NCBI GenBank assembly: GCA_030698625.1
Contig: JAUYMS010000009.1
Span: forward strand, 1 to 46,212
Origin: Candidatus Omnitrophota bacterium
GTDB lineage: Bacteria; Omnitrophota; Omnitrophia; Omnitrophales; Aquincolibacteriaceae
Reading direction: 5' to 3'
Length of the DNA stretch: 46,212 bases
Each line of letters starts with the position of its first letter. Position 1 is the stretch's first letter. The notes beneath the pieces are model-generated. The model was given only the letters and a program-made list of their open reading frames with translations. It ran no database searches and was not told the DNA's origin. Positions 1-7,900 of this stretch are shown one piece after another. The translations under genes were made by a program, and so were the position numbers.

Positions 1-951
1 ACGGTTCTTTAGGCACCGCTTTAACTCCTCCTCCAATCGCTCCATGAAGTAGCGCCGAACATAGACATTCGTCAGGCTATCGACGATCGACAACTCTTTG
101 ACGGTTTCGTAGAGTCGAATCTTCTTTATCTGTAAGACTAAGTGGGCCACGAGAACCTCGAACTTGGCAAGATCGCCAGGATTTGCACCTTCAACCATCA
201 TGTGGAGGACATCGTCCGTTGAAACTTTGAGAGGAAAAATCCAGAGGTTGTCTTCCTTCTGAAAGGACTGGCTCCCCTTGGCAAGCTGCAAGAGATCGCC
301 TTCACGCTGACTCAACGCCCCATCCCCCGCGCGGGCTCCGTCGGCCTGAATGACAAACTCACACTCAATTTCATCGTCCCCTCCGGCCGTCCCACCCTTT
401 TTCTGAGCCGGCGGGTCCATAAGAATACGCATTCTCGTAAACGGCAGCTCGGGCATGACACGCTTGCGAAGCAGCTCGATCAGCGTTGTAAAACTTAAGC
501 AATCACTGAAATCTCTTGCGATTTCAAAGAGGTCCATAAGACTTGAGGCCTGTTTCTCAAGATTATGAAGATTTTCAAGCCGCAGTTGATGCTTATGCTC
601 AAGCATCTCCCATTCTTGCAGTGCTCTCTGGCTTTCCTCTTTGCGCTTCTTAAGCAACCCCTCCCAGTCTTTTTGATAAAGGGCCACACCGCAAAACAGG
701 CATGCTTGACCAAGCCCCAGGAATCCCATCTCAAAGCTTGCAGCACGCCCAAAGTACACCCCGAATAGACCTGCTGCTAGAAGCACCGAGATCGGAAAAA
801 GCCATCGGCTTCGCTGATAATACAAATAATATATGGGAACAATAAGCAAGGGAGACAAAACATAGTAGGACAGGAAAAGCTCGTTGGCCTGCATGACCAC
901 AAACAGTAAGAGTAAAATAAAAAAACAGAATATTATGCTCCGCTTAAACAT
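1..951 (-). CDS. Membrane-bound GGDEF protein, C-terminus beyond the window (partial)
   Basis: The frame is open for 317 codons from an ATG at 951 to the left edge, so the C-terminal part is missing. The N-terminus holds about four hydrophobic segments (residues ~5-20, 25-45, 50-70, 75-90). A Lys/Glu/Gln-rich coiled-coil stretch follows (~95-135), then a GAF-like region of about 120 residues. The visible end reads LSIVDSLTNVYVRRYF, the characteristic entry into a diguanylate-cyclase GGDEF domain; the active-site loop itself is off-window. The start overlaps the end of the preceding GGDEF gene by 19 bp, so the two are translationally coupled and probably arose by duplication. A role in c-di-GMP synthesis is expected from the family, but activity cannot be judged without the GG[DE]EF motif. 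Confidence 0.8.
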   Translation of the reverse strand, partial: MFKRSIIFCFFILLLLFVVMQANELFLSYYVLSPLLIVPIYYLYYQRSRWLFPISVLLAAGLFGVYFGRAASFEMGFLGLGQACLFCGVALYQKDWEGLLKKRKEESQRALQEWEMLEHKHQLRLENLHNLEKQASSLMDLFEIARDFSDCLSFTTLIELLRKRVMPELPFTRMRILMDPPAQKKGGTAGGDDEIECEFVIQADGARAGDGALSQREGDLLQLAKGSQSFQKEDNLWIFPLKVSTDDVLHMMVEGANPGDLAKFEVLVAHLVLQIKKIRLYETVKELSIVDSLTNVYVRRYFMERLEEELKRCLKNR

Positions 952-2375
952 ACGCGATTCCGCCCGGTCCTTTTCGCTTGATACAGCGCCTCGTCTGACT
1001 TTTGTACGAGCGACTGCATGTCCAGGGAGTCATCGGGGAAATTCGCAACTCCCACCGATACCGTCATACGAATTCGCTCACGCCGAATACTAAAATCATT
1101 ATTTTCCACTCGATCGCGAAGACGTTCGGCCATCTTCGCGGCCTCTTCCTTTGAAGTCTCCGGCAAGAGGACCGAAAATTCTTCTCCGCCATATCGGGCG
1201 ACGACTCCGGTTTCAAAACCTTCGCTCAGGATTTTGGCAAATCGCACTAGCATCATGTCGCCCACTCCATGACCGAACCGGTCATTGCACTCCTTAAACA
1301 AATCGATGTCGCACATTAGCACCGAAAGCGGTCTTCCTGTGAGGAGCGCCCGACGGTGCTCTCCTTTAAGCCGATCAAAGAAGTACCTCCGCAGGAACAT
1401 GCCGGTAAGCGAATCTCGAATCGCCAATTCCTCTGTTTTTTCGTAGAGCATCGCGTTAGAAACAGCTGAGTAAGCCAGCGCCCCGATTGCGTCCAAAAGT
1501 CTTAAATCGTCATTACTGAACGAACCCGCGTCACGGCTGTTCATTCTGAGGGTCCCGATCACTTCGCCTTCATGGAGAAGCGGCGCGAGAATCAAGCTCC
1601 TCACAGATTCGTTGCGCATAGTCTCCTTGAGATCAAACCGGAAGTCTTGGTGACTGTCAGAAACAATCAGCCGCTTTCTATTTCGCACCGCCCACAAATC
1701 AAACACGTCTCCTTCTTTCGCGGATATTCGTGCGCGAGGCTTTATCTGCTTTGATGCCAAGATCGAAAGTTTTTCTCCCGATTTGTCTACCAAGCTGATA
1801 ATTCCGCTATCACCCCTGGGGATAAAGTCGCTCGTCTTCTGCACGACCATCTTGGACAGCTCCGTTACCGAAAGAGTCGTCGCTAATTCCTCAGCAAGCT
1901 TTCTAAGGTTGTAATAGGTTGAATACTTTTCAAAAAAGATACTTATCGCCTCGCCCTTCAATTTGTAGGAATTCTCTAAGTCATTTTTTTCATTGTGGTA
2001 CTTCTCAGAATCCACCTGGTGAGCAGCAATCTGGTTTTCGTAATACTGATCCATTCGGTAGAGAAAGAAACAAAAAGCTGCATATTGGACAAGGAACCAG
2101 CCGGTCACTGCAGAGCCGGAAATTACGCTGACGAACAAAACCATAACGGACGCTACGCCCGAAAAGACCGCTCCGCCCCCAAGCCGAGCTCCCCGCCACC
2201 CTCCGAGCAGGCAAAAGAAAAATGCGCCTAGAGCGAGGGCCGTGCGCCTCAGGTAGACCTCGGGAACCACCGTCGTTTCAAGGAAGGAAAGCTGATTGAA
2301 GATGCTGTAGATGAGGAAGGCACTGCCGGCAATGGCAGCCCCAAGACTCATGGTTCTTTGGGTTAAGAAACCCAT
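933..2375 (-). CDS. GAF-GGDEF diguanylate cyclase, membrane-anchored
   Basis: This 480-residue protein makes c-di-GMP from two GTP, by family knowledge. Three to four membrane segments lie in residues 10-105, then a coiled coil (~110-160), a GAF-type sensor domain (~165-310) and a GGDEF domain (~318-478). The active-site motif is GGEEF at 396-400, preceded by RY, with the upstream DIDLFKECND metal/nucleotide motif intact. The product-inhibition I-site (RxxD nine residues before GG) is replaced by FETG, so feedback inhibition by that route is unlikely. It sits 9 bp after an ABC ATPase gene and overlaps the next GGDEF gene, in the accD operon. The input ligand is unknown. Confidence 0.93.
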   Translation of the reverse strand: MGFLTQRTMSLGAAIAGSAFLIYSIFNQLSFLETTVVPEVYLRRTALALGAFFFCLLGGWRGARLGGGAVFSGVASVMVLFVSVISGSAVTGWFLVQYAAFCFFLYRMDQYYENQIAAHQVDSEKYHNEKNDLENSYKLKGEAISIFFEKYSTYYNLRKLAEELATTLSVTELSKMVVQKTSDFIPRGDSGIISLVDKSGEKLSILASKQIKPRARISAKEGDVFDLWAVRNRKRLIVSDSHQDFRFDLKETMRNESVRSLILAPLLHEGEVIGTLRMNSRDAGSFSNDDLRLLDAIGALAYSAVSNAMLYEKTEELAIRDSLTGMFLRRYFFDRLKGEHRRALLTGRPLSVLMCDIDLFKECNDRFGHGVGDMMLVRFAKILSEGFETGVVARYGGEEFSVLLPETSKEEAAKMAERLRDRVENNDFSIRRERIRMTVSVGVANFPDDSLDMQSLVQKSDEALYQAKRTGRNRVCLSGA

Positions 2376-2384
2376 ATATAGAGG

Positions 2385-3494
2385 TCAGACTAACGCTTTT
2401 TCAGTGTCGGGGTCAAAAAAATGCGCCTTACTCATGTCAAACACGATTTGAAGGTCTTGGTTTACCGTTGCCGTATCTTGATTCGTAACTCGAGCGACGA
2501 AGCTATTCTTACCCGCATTAAGATACAGAAAAATTTCAGATCCCATAGGCTCTACGACTTCAACAGTCGCTGTGATCGTAAATTCCGGACGCGCATCCTG
2601 CGCAAAAATTTTATCGTAAATATCTTCGGGGCGGATCCCAAAGACAACCTCTTTGGACTTCAGTGAGGCGACCTTGGCGTAATGTTGCGGCAGAAGCCGC
2701 AGTTTTATACCCCTCTCCTGAAAATAGAGGTCGTCATCTTCCTCAACAATGCGTCCCTTCAGAAAATTCATGGGCGGGGATCCGATAAAGCCCGCCACAA
2801 ACGTGTTCGAGGGCTTCTCGTAAAGGCCCACAGGATCGGCGACCTGCAGTATCTCCCCACCTTTCATAACCACGATACGATCACCAAGCGTCAACGCCTC
2901 GACTTGGTCATGAGTGACATAAATCATCGTACACTGCAACCGGTTGTGCAGCTTGTGAATTTCCCTGCGCATTTGCAATCGCAGTTTTGCATCCAGATTA
3001 CTCAGCGGTTCGTCGAAGAGAAACACCTTGGGCTTACGCACAATAGAACGTCCCACCGCGACGCGCTGGCGCTCACCCCCGGAAAGCTCTTTAGGCTTAC
3101 GCTTCAGCATGCCGGAGCGGTTCAGGCCCAAAATGTCCGCCGCTTCCATAACACGCCTCTCAATTTCTTTGGCCGGAAAGCGTCTGAGCTTCAAGGCGAA
3201 AGCCAGATTTTCATAAACCGTCATATGCGGATAGAGGGCATAATTCTGAAACACCATGGCAATGTCGCGATTCTTTGGGGGAACATCATTAATGATGCGA
3301 TCATCCAAGGAGATCTCGCCGGAAGATATGTCCTCGAGACCGGCAATCATACGCAGAGTCGTGGACTTTCCGCACCCGGAGGGTCCTACAAAAACGACAA
3401 ATTCTTTGTCGGCAACTTCCAGGTTTATGCCTTTAACTGCCGTAATGTCGTTGCCATATTTCTTACAGATGTTCTTAAGACTCACTCGCGCCAA
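2385..3494 (-). CDS. ABC transporter ATPase, MalK/UgpC/MsmK type (orphan)
   Basis: This is a complete ABC nucleotide-binding subunit of 369 residues. Walker A GPSGCGKST is at 37-45, the Q-loop near 83, the signature LSGGE at 137-141, Walker B FLFDEP at 158-163 and the switch His at 195. A C-terminal TOBE/MalK-type regulatory domain (~240-369) places it with the sugar and glycerol-phosphate importer ATPases. The start is TTG at 3494, chosen because GAGG lies 5-6 nt upstream. It lies 17 bp after accD and 9 bp before a GGDEF gene, and no permease or binding protein is nearby. It probably serves one or several importers encoded elsewhere, as MsmK-type shared ATPases do. The substrate cannot be inferred. 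Confidence 0.92.
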   Translation of the reverse strand: MARVSLKNICKKYGNDITAVKGINLEVADKEFVVFVGPSGCGKSTTLRMIAGLEDISSGEISLDDRIINDVPPKNRDIAMVFQNYALYPHMTVYENLAFALKLRRFPAKEIERRVMEAADILGLNRSGMLKRKPKELSGGERQRVAVGRSIVRKPKVFLFDEPLSNLDAKLRLQMRREIHKLHNRLQCTMIYVTHDQVEALTLGDRIVVMKGGEILQVADPVGLYEKPSNTFVAGFIGSPPMNFLKGRIVEEDDDLYFQERGIKLRLLPQHYAKVASLKSKEVVFGIRPEDIYDKIFAQDARPEFTITATVEVVEPMGSEIFLYLNAGKNSFVARVTNQDTATVNQDLQIVFDMSKAHFFDPDTEKALV

Positions 3495-3511
3495 GACAAC
3501 CTCGCTTCCTG

Positions 3512-4381
3512 TTATCGAAGGTATTCGAACAGCATTGTAAGTTTATCTTTAAGATCTCCTCGGGAAACGACCATGTCGATCATCCCATGCTCCATTAAAA
3601 ATTCGGATGTCTGAAAGTCCGGGGGAAGCTTCTGCCTTATTGTCTGTTCTATGACCCGTGGCCCGGCGAATCCTATTAGGGCGCGCGGTTCTGCAATCAT
3701 GATATCTCCTAGAGATGCGAAACTGGCCATGACTCCGCCCATCGTAGGGTTTGTAAGCACGGAAATATACGGCTGTTTGGAGCGCCTGTACCGAGCCAAA
3801 GCAAGCGACGTCTTGGCCATCTGCATGAGGCTTAGCGCGCCTTCATACATCCGCGCTCCGCCGCCGGATCCCGATACGATGATTAGCGGAATCTTCTTTT
3901 CACCCGCGTGTTCAATTAGACGCGTCATCTTCTCACCTACGACAGACCCCATCGACCCCATAATAAACCGGGAATCCGTAACCCCAAGAGCAACGGAAAT
4001 TCCTGACATTTGTCCCTCACCCGTAATACATGCTTCCTGGAGACCGGTCCGCTTTCTGTCCTGTTTTAACTTCTCCAGGTACGATTTGGTTCCGGAAAAC
4101 TTTAAGGGATCAAGGGTTTTAAGATCCGCGTTAAACTCCACAAACGTCTTCGGATCCAACAGCTGAGCTATTCGTTCGGGCGCCCCTACCACAAAGTGGT
4201 ATTCGCATTTGTGACAAACAGAGAGGTTGTCACGCAAAGCCTTATTAAAGATAACGCTTTCACAACTGGGGCATTTTGTCCACAGGCCTGCGGGAACACT
4301 CTTCTTACGGATCCCGCTAGTTACGGACCCCGTAGGAGTGTTATTAGAATTGAGTTTCGAGTCTTGCTCAGCGATGGCCAT
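3512..4381 (-). CDS. accD: Acetyl-CoA carboxylase carboxyltransferase subunit beta
   Basis: AccD is the zinc-binding half of the carboxyltransferase that moves CO2 from carboxybiotin to acetyl-CoA, the first committed step of fatty-acid synthesis. The 289-residue protein has the four-cysteine ribbon C37-x2-C40 ... C56-x2-C59. The crotonase-type core follows, with the oxyanion-region motif SGGGARMYEG and the TNPTMGG motif. The length is normal for the family. It is the first gene of an operon that continues into an ABC ATPase and two GGDEF genes, an unusual partnership. accB and accC lie about 17 kb away and accA is not in the window. Expression starts at a perfect-consensus promoter and passes a terminator-like hairpin 14 nt before the ATG. 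Confidence 0.97.
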   Translation of the reverse strand: MAIAEQDSKLNSNNTPTGSVTSGIRKKSVPAGLWTKCPSCESVIFNKALRDNLSVCHKCEYHFVVGAPERIAQLLDPKTFVEFNADLKTLDPLKFSGTKSYLEKLKQDRKRTGLQEACITGEGQMSGISVALGVTDSRFIMGSMGSVVGEKMTRLIEHAGEKKIPLIIVSGSGGGARMYEGALSLMQMAKTSLALARYRRSKQPYISVLTNPTMGGVMASFASLGDIMIAEPRALIGFAGPRVIEQTIRQKLPPDFQTSEFLMEHGMIDMVVSRGDLKDKLTMLFEYLR

Positions 4382-4395
4382 GATCCCCGTCTAAT

Positions 4396-4444
4396 AAAAA
4401 AGGGCCACGTCGGTCGCACCAAAAAGAACGTACCTCGTGGCGCC
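4396..4444 (-). terminator. Terminator-like hairpin in the accD leader (candidate attenuator)
   Basis: On the minus strand the arm GGCGCCACG (4436-4444) pairs with CGTGGCCC (4402-4409) to give 8 bp with one bulged C. The loop is about 26 nt, and the second arm is followed at once by six T (4396-4401). It lies downstream of the accD promoter and only 14 nt before the accD ATG. The neighbouring gene on the other side, rpoN, is divergent, so there is no upstream transcript for it to end except the accD leader itself. The plus-strand reading has no U-run. Attenuation is therefore the simplest reading; the signal sensed is unknown. Confidence 0.55.
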
Positions 4445-4469
4445 ATAATAATTTGCTGCAATTCATTGC

Positions 4470-4498
4470 ATTATAAAAAAATGTAAAAATACTGTCAA
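4470..4498 (-). promoter_or_regulatory. Consensus sigma-70 promoter for the accD operon
   Basis: On the minus strand TTGACA (4493-4498) and TATAAT (4470-4475) both match the housekeeping consensus perfectly with a 17-nt spacer. Transcription would start near 4463, giving a leader of about 80 nt before accD that contains the terminator-like hairpin. Confidence 0.85.
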
Positions 4499-4562
4499 TC
4501 TGTTTCTAAATCCCGATGTGGCCTCCCTTTACAACAATTCTGAATCATGCTATCGTTTGCCT

Positions 4563-6008
4563 ATGGACGCACGACTCATCCAAGGCCAGTCTCAAAGGCT
4601 CATCTTATCCCCACAAATAAGGCAGTATTTGCGCTTATTGCAGATGCCGATCACCGAATTGGCTCAAGCCGTCGACGCTGAGCTCACGGAAAATCCCCTT
4701 CTCGAGGAGAAGCCGGAGCCACGAAACGACGAGCTCACAGGTACTGAAGCATCTTCTGAGGCCCCTGAGCGCCCTGGGGGCGCTGAAGAACTTCGCTTGG
4801 GAGAATCATTCGGCGACACGGACCAGTTGGATCCGAGTCTGTGGCAGGGCTCCGAATACGGGGACACGGTTGGCTCCGACACTCGCGAGTTGCAGCGGCA
4901 ACAAGACTTTCGACAATCTCTTTTAACCAAACCTGAAGCCCTATCAGACTACCTTCTGTGGCAGGTTCGCTTCCTTGACTTAGAAGATGCAGATGCCAAG
5001 ATAGCCACTGAAATCGTGGGCAACATTGACGAACAAGGCTACCTTCGATCTACCGTTGAAGAAATTGTCAAAGCATGCGCCGCAAGCAAAGAGGCCGTCG
5101 AAAAAGTCCTCAAGATCGTACAGGGTTTAGAACCTCCAGGAATCGCAGCGCGCGACCTACCGGAGGCCCTGCTCTTGCAACTTGAAAGAATGTCGCCTCC
5201 GCCGACAATCGCCATTGATATCGTCAGAGACCATCTTCCCTTGCTCGAAAAACGAAACTGGAGCCAACTGACAAAGGTCCTTGCGGTCAATATCGCTGAG
5301 GTGCGGAAAGCAGCCGAACTGATTATTCATCTCGAGCCACGGCCGGGCCGCAGCTTCTACGTTGAGCAGCCGATTGCGATCACTCCGGACGCCGCCATCA
5401 CCATCAGCGGTCAGGACCAAGAAAAGATTAAAGTGCATATCCATAACGAGAAGATACCGGAACTTAGAATCAATAGTTACTATCGCCGCTTGCTTAAAGA
5501 AAAAGGCACCGACGCAAAGACTCGTGAATTCCTCAAGGAAAAACTTCAGGCCGCGTTGAATTTCATGAAAGCCATTAGCCAGCGAAGGTCCACATTGCGG
5601 GACATCACCGAAGAGATTGTCAAAGCGCAGCCTGATTTTTTTGACAAGGGTTTCTCACATTTAAAACCCCTCCGGCTTAAAGATATTGCCGACAACTTAG
5701 GCATCCACGAATCAACTGTAAGCCGTGCCCTTCAAGGCAAATACGTCACCACCCCTCAGGGGACCATTTCGTACAAAAGCCTATTTTCAACCAAGCTTCA
5801 AACAGTGAGCGGTGATACAGAATCTCAGAAGAGTATCATGGAGAAGATCAGGAAAGTCCTCGATAAGGAAGATCCTGAGAAGCCTTTGAGCGATCAGGAT
5901 CTCGTGAAGCTCTTGAAGGGCGATGGGATTATCGTCGCTCGCCGCACCGTCGCCAAATACCGCGACTTGCTAAAGATCCTACCTTCGCATCTTCGACGCA
6001 AAAGATAG
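4563..6008 (+). CDS. rpoN: RNA polymerase sigma-54 factor
   Basis: RpoN directs polymerase to -24/-12 promoters and needs an AAA+ activator to melt DNA. The 481-residue product has the region I signature (SQRLILSPQI, then LLQMP). An acidic linker follows (~40-110), then the core-binding domain and the helix-turn-helix region (SRALQGKYV). The RpoN box ARRTVAKYR stands near residues 459-467. The ATG at 4563 is preferred over an in-frame GTG at 4518 because family members begin just before this region-I motif; neither start has a clear ribosome-binding site. Two features downstream fit its use: a receiver-less NtrC-type activator gene and a -24/-12 promoter match. It is transcribed divergently from accD. 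Confidence 0.96.
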   Translation: MDARLIQGQSQRLILSPQIRQYLRLLQMPITELAQAVDAELTENPLLEEKPEPRNDELTGTEASSEAPERPGGAEELRLGESFGDTDQLDPSLWQGSEYGDTVGSDTRELQRQQDFRQSLLTKPEALSDYLLWQVRFLDLEDADAKIATEIVGNIDEQGYLRSTVEEIVKACAASKEAVEKVLKIVQGLEPPGIAARDLPEALLLQLERMSPPPTIAIDIVRDHLPLLEKRNWSQLTKVLAVNIAEVRKAAELIIHLEPRPGRSFYVEQPIAITPDAAITISGQDQEKIKVHIHNEKIPELRINSYYRRLLKEKGTDAKTREFLKEKLQAALNFMKAISQRRSTLRDITEEIVKAQPDFFDKGFSHLKPLRLKDIADNLGIHESTVSRALQGKYVTTPQGTISYKSLFSTKLQTVSGDTESQKSIMEKIRKVLDKEDPEKPLSDQDLVKLLKGDGIIVARRTVAKYRDLLKILPSHLRRKR

Positions 6009-6021
6009 ACAACAAAAGGGG

Positions 6022-6094
6022 AGCTGGCGGGCGGGATTGAACCGCCGACCTACTGTTTACGAAACAGTTGCTCTACCAGCTGAGCTACACCAGC
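6022..6094 (-). tRNA. tRNA-Thr (anticodon CGT)
   Basis: The 73-nt sequence folds as a cloverleaf. The acceptor GCTGGTG pairs with CGCCAGC, the D-arm is GCTC/GAGC, the anticodon stem ACTGT/ACAGT has loop TTCGTAA (anticodon CGT, reading ACG), and the T-arm GGCGG/CCGCC has loop TTCAATC. The discriminator is T and CCA is not encoded. Confidence 0.95.
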
Positions 6095-6430
6095 CCGTTA
6101 CATGCATAAGTCCACCCATGACATAGGGTTAGGGACGCGAAATTCTGCAGGAAAGAATTATATCACAATCTGCCTCAGATCGAGTATCTAGATTACTCAC
6201 CTAGTCTAAGCGTAACAGAATAATACACTTCTCTGCCCTCAGCGTCTCTACCATACCCGGCCGATAACCGACGACTCACCTATTGCATTAAATCATTACT
6301 CTCTGGTGATTGATTCGTGACAAAACACACGGAATTCAACGCCTATCTCCAGCGCTGCACTCGATCACAGAGCTCAAAGGACTTATTTTTAAACTTACTT
6401 CTCTCGATGGGGCGCCCGGCCATGTGATGT
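6095..6430. other. Intergenic stretch between tRNA-Thr and the FecR-like gene
   Basis: About 340 bp without a supported gene. It holds the extended -10 element for tRNA-Thr (6157-6165) and an imperfect palindrome around TCTAGA (about 6182-6198, GAGTA...TACTC). No open frame with a ribosome-binding site and no clear terminator was seen. Base composition is somewhat more AT-rich than the surrounding genes. Confidence 0.5.
6157..6165 (-). promoter_or_regulatory. Extended -10 promoter, probably for tRNA-Thr
   Basis: On the minus strand TGATATAAT gives a TGn extended -10 followed by a perfect TATAAT (6157-6162). No good -35 is present at 17 nt. The predicted start near 6150 would leave about 55 nt before the tRNA. 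Confidence 0.4.
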
Positions 6431-6445
6431 TGGCATAAATTATGC
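6431..6445 (+). promoter_or_regulatory. Sigma-54 (-24/-12) promoter match
   Basis: TGGCATAAATTATGC keeps the invariant GG and GC with exactly 10 nt between them and matches the TGGCA half well; the -12 half TATGC matches the TTGC consensus less well. The same bases form a 6-1-6 inverted repeat (GCATAA-A-TTATGC), so an operator is the alternative reading. Transcription would begin near 6457, only about 5 nt before the ATG at 6462. That is an unusually short leader and weakens the call. Confidence 0.5.
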
Positions 6446-6461
6446 GTTGTTATGTATTGTT

Positions 6462-6911
6462 ATGACAAAGCCCCTAATAAATGTGACATTTGCAGTGCTC
6501 ATGAGCGGGATAACACTCCTCTCACCCATCGCTGACTGTCATGCAAATTCGGCATACGCGCAAAGTAATATGTCGTCTGCATGGACTGAAATTGTTAATG
6601 ATTTAGACAAAATGGGCTGGGCAGGTCTATACAGCGGAACCGGTGCACCCCTTTTTCTTGGCGATTTTATCGTGAATGAGGACGCAGAGAAACTCTCCAT
6701 TGACTTGCTCGACGGAACGCAACTTACCCTAGAACCTCACAGTCAGCTTTTGATCGATACCTTTGTCTACGATAGAGGTGCCAGCACAAGGGAAAGCCAA
6801 TTGAATCAAGTTAAGGCAAGCCTGCGGTTTACCACTGGAAAAATTCTGGAATCAAAATCGTGGCTCCTCTCGAAGTCACTGGCGATCGGCACCATGGCCG
6901 TAAGAGGCTAA
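6462..6911 (+). CDS. Small secreted FecR-domain-like protein, apparently truncated
   Basis: The product is about 149 residues from the ATG at 6462; an upstream in-frame TTG at 6447 is less likely. A Sec-type signal peptide spans residues ~1-32 (cleavage near HANSAYAQ). The rest resembles the FecR fold, with DGTQLTLEPHS, a SLRFTTGK turn and finally AIGTMAVRG. In FecR-family proteins that last motif normally continues as RGT-(D/E)-F for many residues, but here a stop follows at once. The gene end overlaps the end of the convergent sigma-54 activator by 4 bp. A sigma-54 promoter match stands directly upstream. Whether it is a functional short FecR-like protein or a remnant is open. Confidence 0.6.
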   Translation: MTKPLINVTFAVLMSGITLLSPIADCHANSAYAQSNMSSAWTEIVNDLDKMGWAGLYSGTGAPLFLGDFIVNEDAEKLSIDLLDGTQLTLEPHSQLLIDTFVYDRGASTRESQLNQVKASLRFTTGKILESKSWLLSKSLAIGTMAVRG

Positions 6912-7900
6912 GCCGCCCTCTTCTCAAGATCAAACTTTTTAATATAGCGGTCCAGTCGGGGCCGCGAAATCCCTAGCGCCCCCGCCGTCTTTTTCTTATT
7001 CCACGTAAAATGAGATAATGTCTCTGTCACGTGCTTTCTCATTAGCGTGTCGACGGAAAAGTCCTCCATCGGATTCTCCGGCCTAGTCGTTTCACCGTGC
7101 GCCGATTCTTTCTTCTGAAGTCTTATTTCGAACGGAAAATGCTCGAGCCACAGCGTATTCTCATTGCAAAGAACGACAGCTGATTTTACGACGTTCCTCA
7201 ATTCGCGGATGTTCCCCGGCCAATCGTGTTGTGCAAGATAATTCAGAGCCGTATCCGATATCGTCAGCCCCGGTTTCTCATAAACCTCGCAGAAGTGTTT
7301 CACATAATGCCGAATTAACAGAAGGACGTCCTCACGCCGATCACGGAGTGCGGGAAGGTGCAGACTGACTTCTCTGAGCCTGTAATACAGGTCCTCTCGA
7401 AACTCACCCTTCTCGATGCTTTCCGCAAGATTCTTATTGGTTGCGGCGATAATGCGAACATCGCAACTGATTAACTTTTCTCCCCCAACTTTTTTAAATT
7501 GCCTGTCTTCGATAATCTGCAGCATCTTCCCTTGAGCCGCGTGGGTCATATCGCCAATTTCATCGAGAAAAATAGTGCCCCGGTCGGCGGACTGAAAATA
7601 GCCCATTTTCGATATCTTGGCATCAGTAAACGCGCCCTTCTCATGGCCGAACAGTTCGGATTCTACAAGAGAGTCAGGAATCGCCAGACAATTGACCGGC
7701 ACAAAGGGTCCCGCGAATCGCTTGCTTGCTCCGTGAATGGCTTTTGAGAGAATGTTTTTCCCCGTACCGCTTTCCCCCGTGAGTAGGATATTCACGTCTG
7801 AGGCAGCGATTTTCTCCGCAATCCGAATGACGGCCGTGACTTTTGGGTCGGTCGTAATAATTGAGCTGAAATCCCCTAATTCCGACATTTCCGCCTCCAT
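6908..7900 (-). CDS. Sigma-54-dependent AAA+ transcriptional activator without receiver domain
   Basis: This 330-residue NtrC-family enhancer-binding protein consists of only an AAA+ domain and a Fis-type DNA-binding domain. Walker A is GESGTGKN (42-49; the family usually has GKE), Walker B is GTIFLDEIGD (108-117) and the arginine-finger region is REDLYYRL. The sigma-54-contacting loop reads GAFTDA (89-94) instead of GAFTGA. The C-terminal helix-turn-helix is NKKKTAGALGISRPRLDRYI. There is no N-terminal sensory or receiver domain. A stand-alone receiver protein is encoded 135 bp upstream on the same strand and could supply regulation in trans. The most obvious target is the -24/-12 site at 6431. 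Either ATG (7900, or four codons later) could start it. Confidence 0.93.
   Translation of the reverse strand: MEAEMSELGDFSSIITTDPKVTAVIRIAEKIAASDVNILLTGESGTGKNILSKAIHGASKRFAGPFVPVNCLAIPDSLVESELFGHEKGAFTDAKISKMGYFQSADRGTIFLDEIGDMTHAAQGKMLQIIEDRQFKKVGGEKLISCDVRIIAATNKNLAESIEKGEFREDLYYRLREVSLHLPALRDRREDVLLLIRHYVKHFCEVYEKPGLTISDTALNYLAQHDWPGNIRELRNVVKSAVVLCNENTLWLEHFPFEIRLQKKESAHGETTRPENPMEDFSVDTLMRKHVTETLSHFTWNKKKTAGALGISRPRLDRYIKKFDLEKRAA

Noticed and set aside
2682-3614. A 310-codon open frame on the plus strand
   Set aside because: It lies antisense to the well-supported ABC ATPase gene and into accD, has no recognisable domain or ribosome-binding site, and is a shadow of their codon bias.
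4466-4493. A plus-strand promoter for rpoN (TTGCAT-16-AATACT)
   Set aside because: It overlaps the perfect minus-strand accD promoter and matches the consensus only partly, so it is probably a by-product of that sequence.
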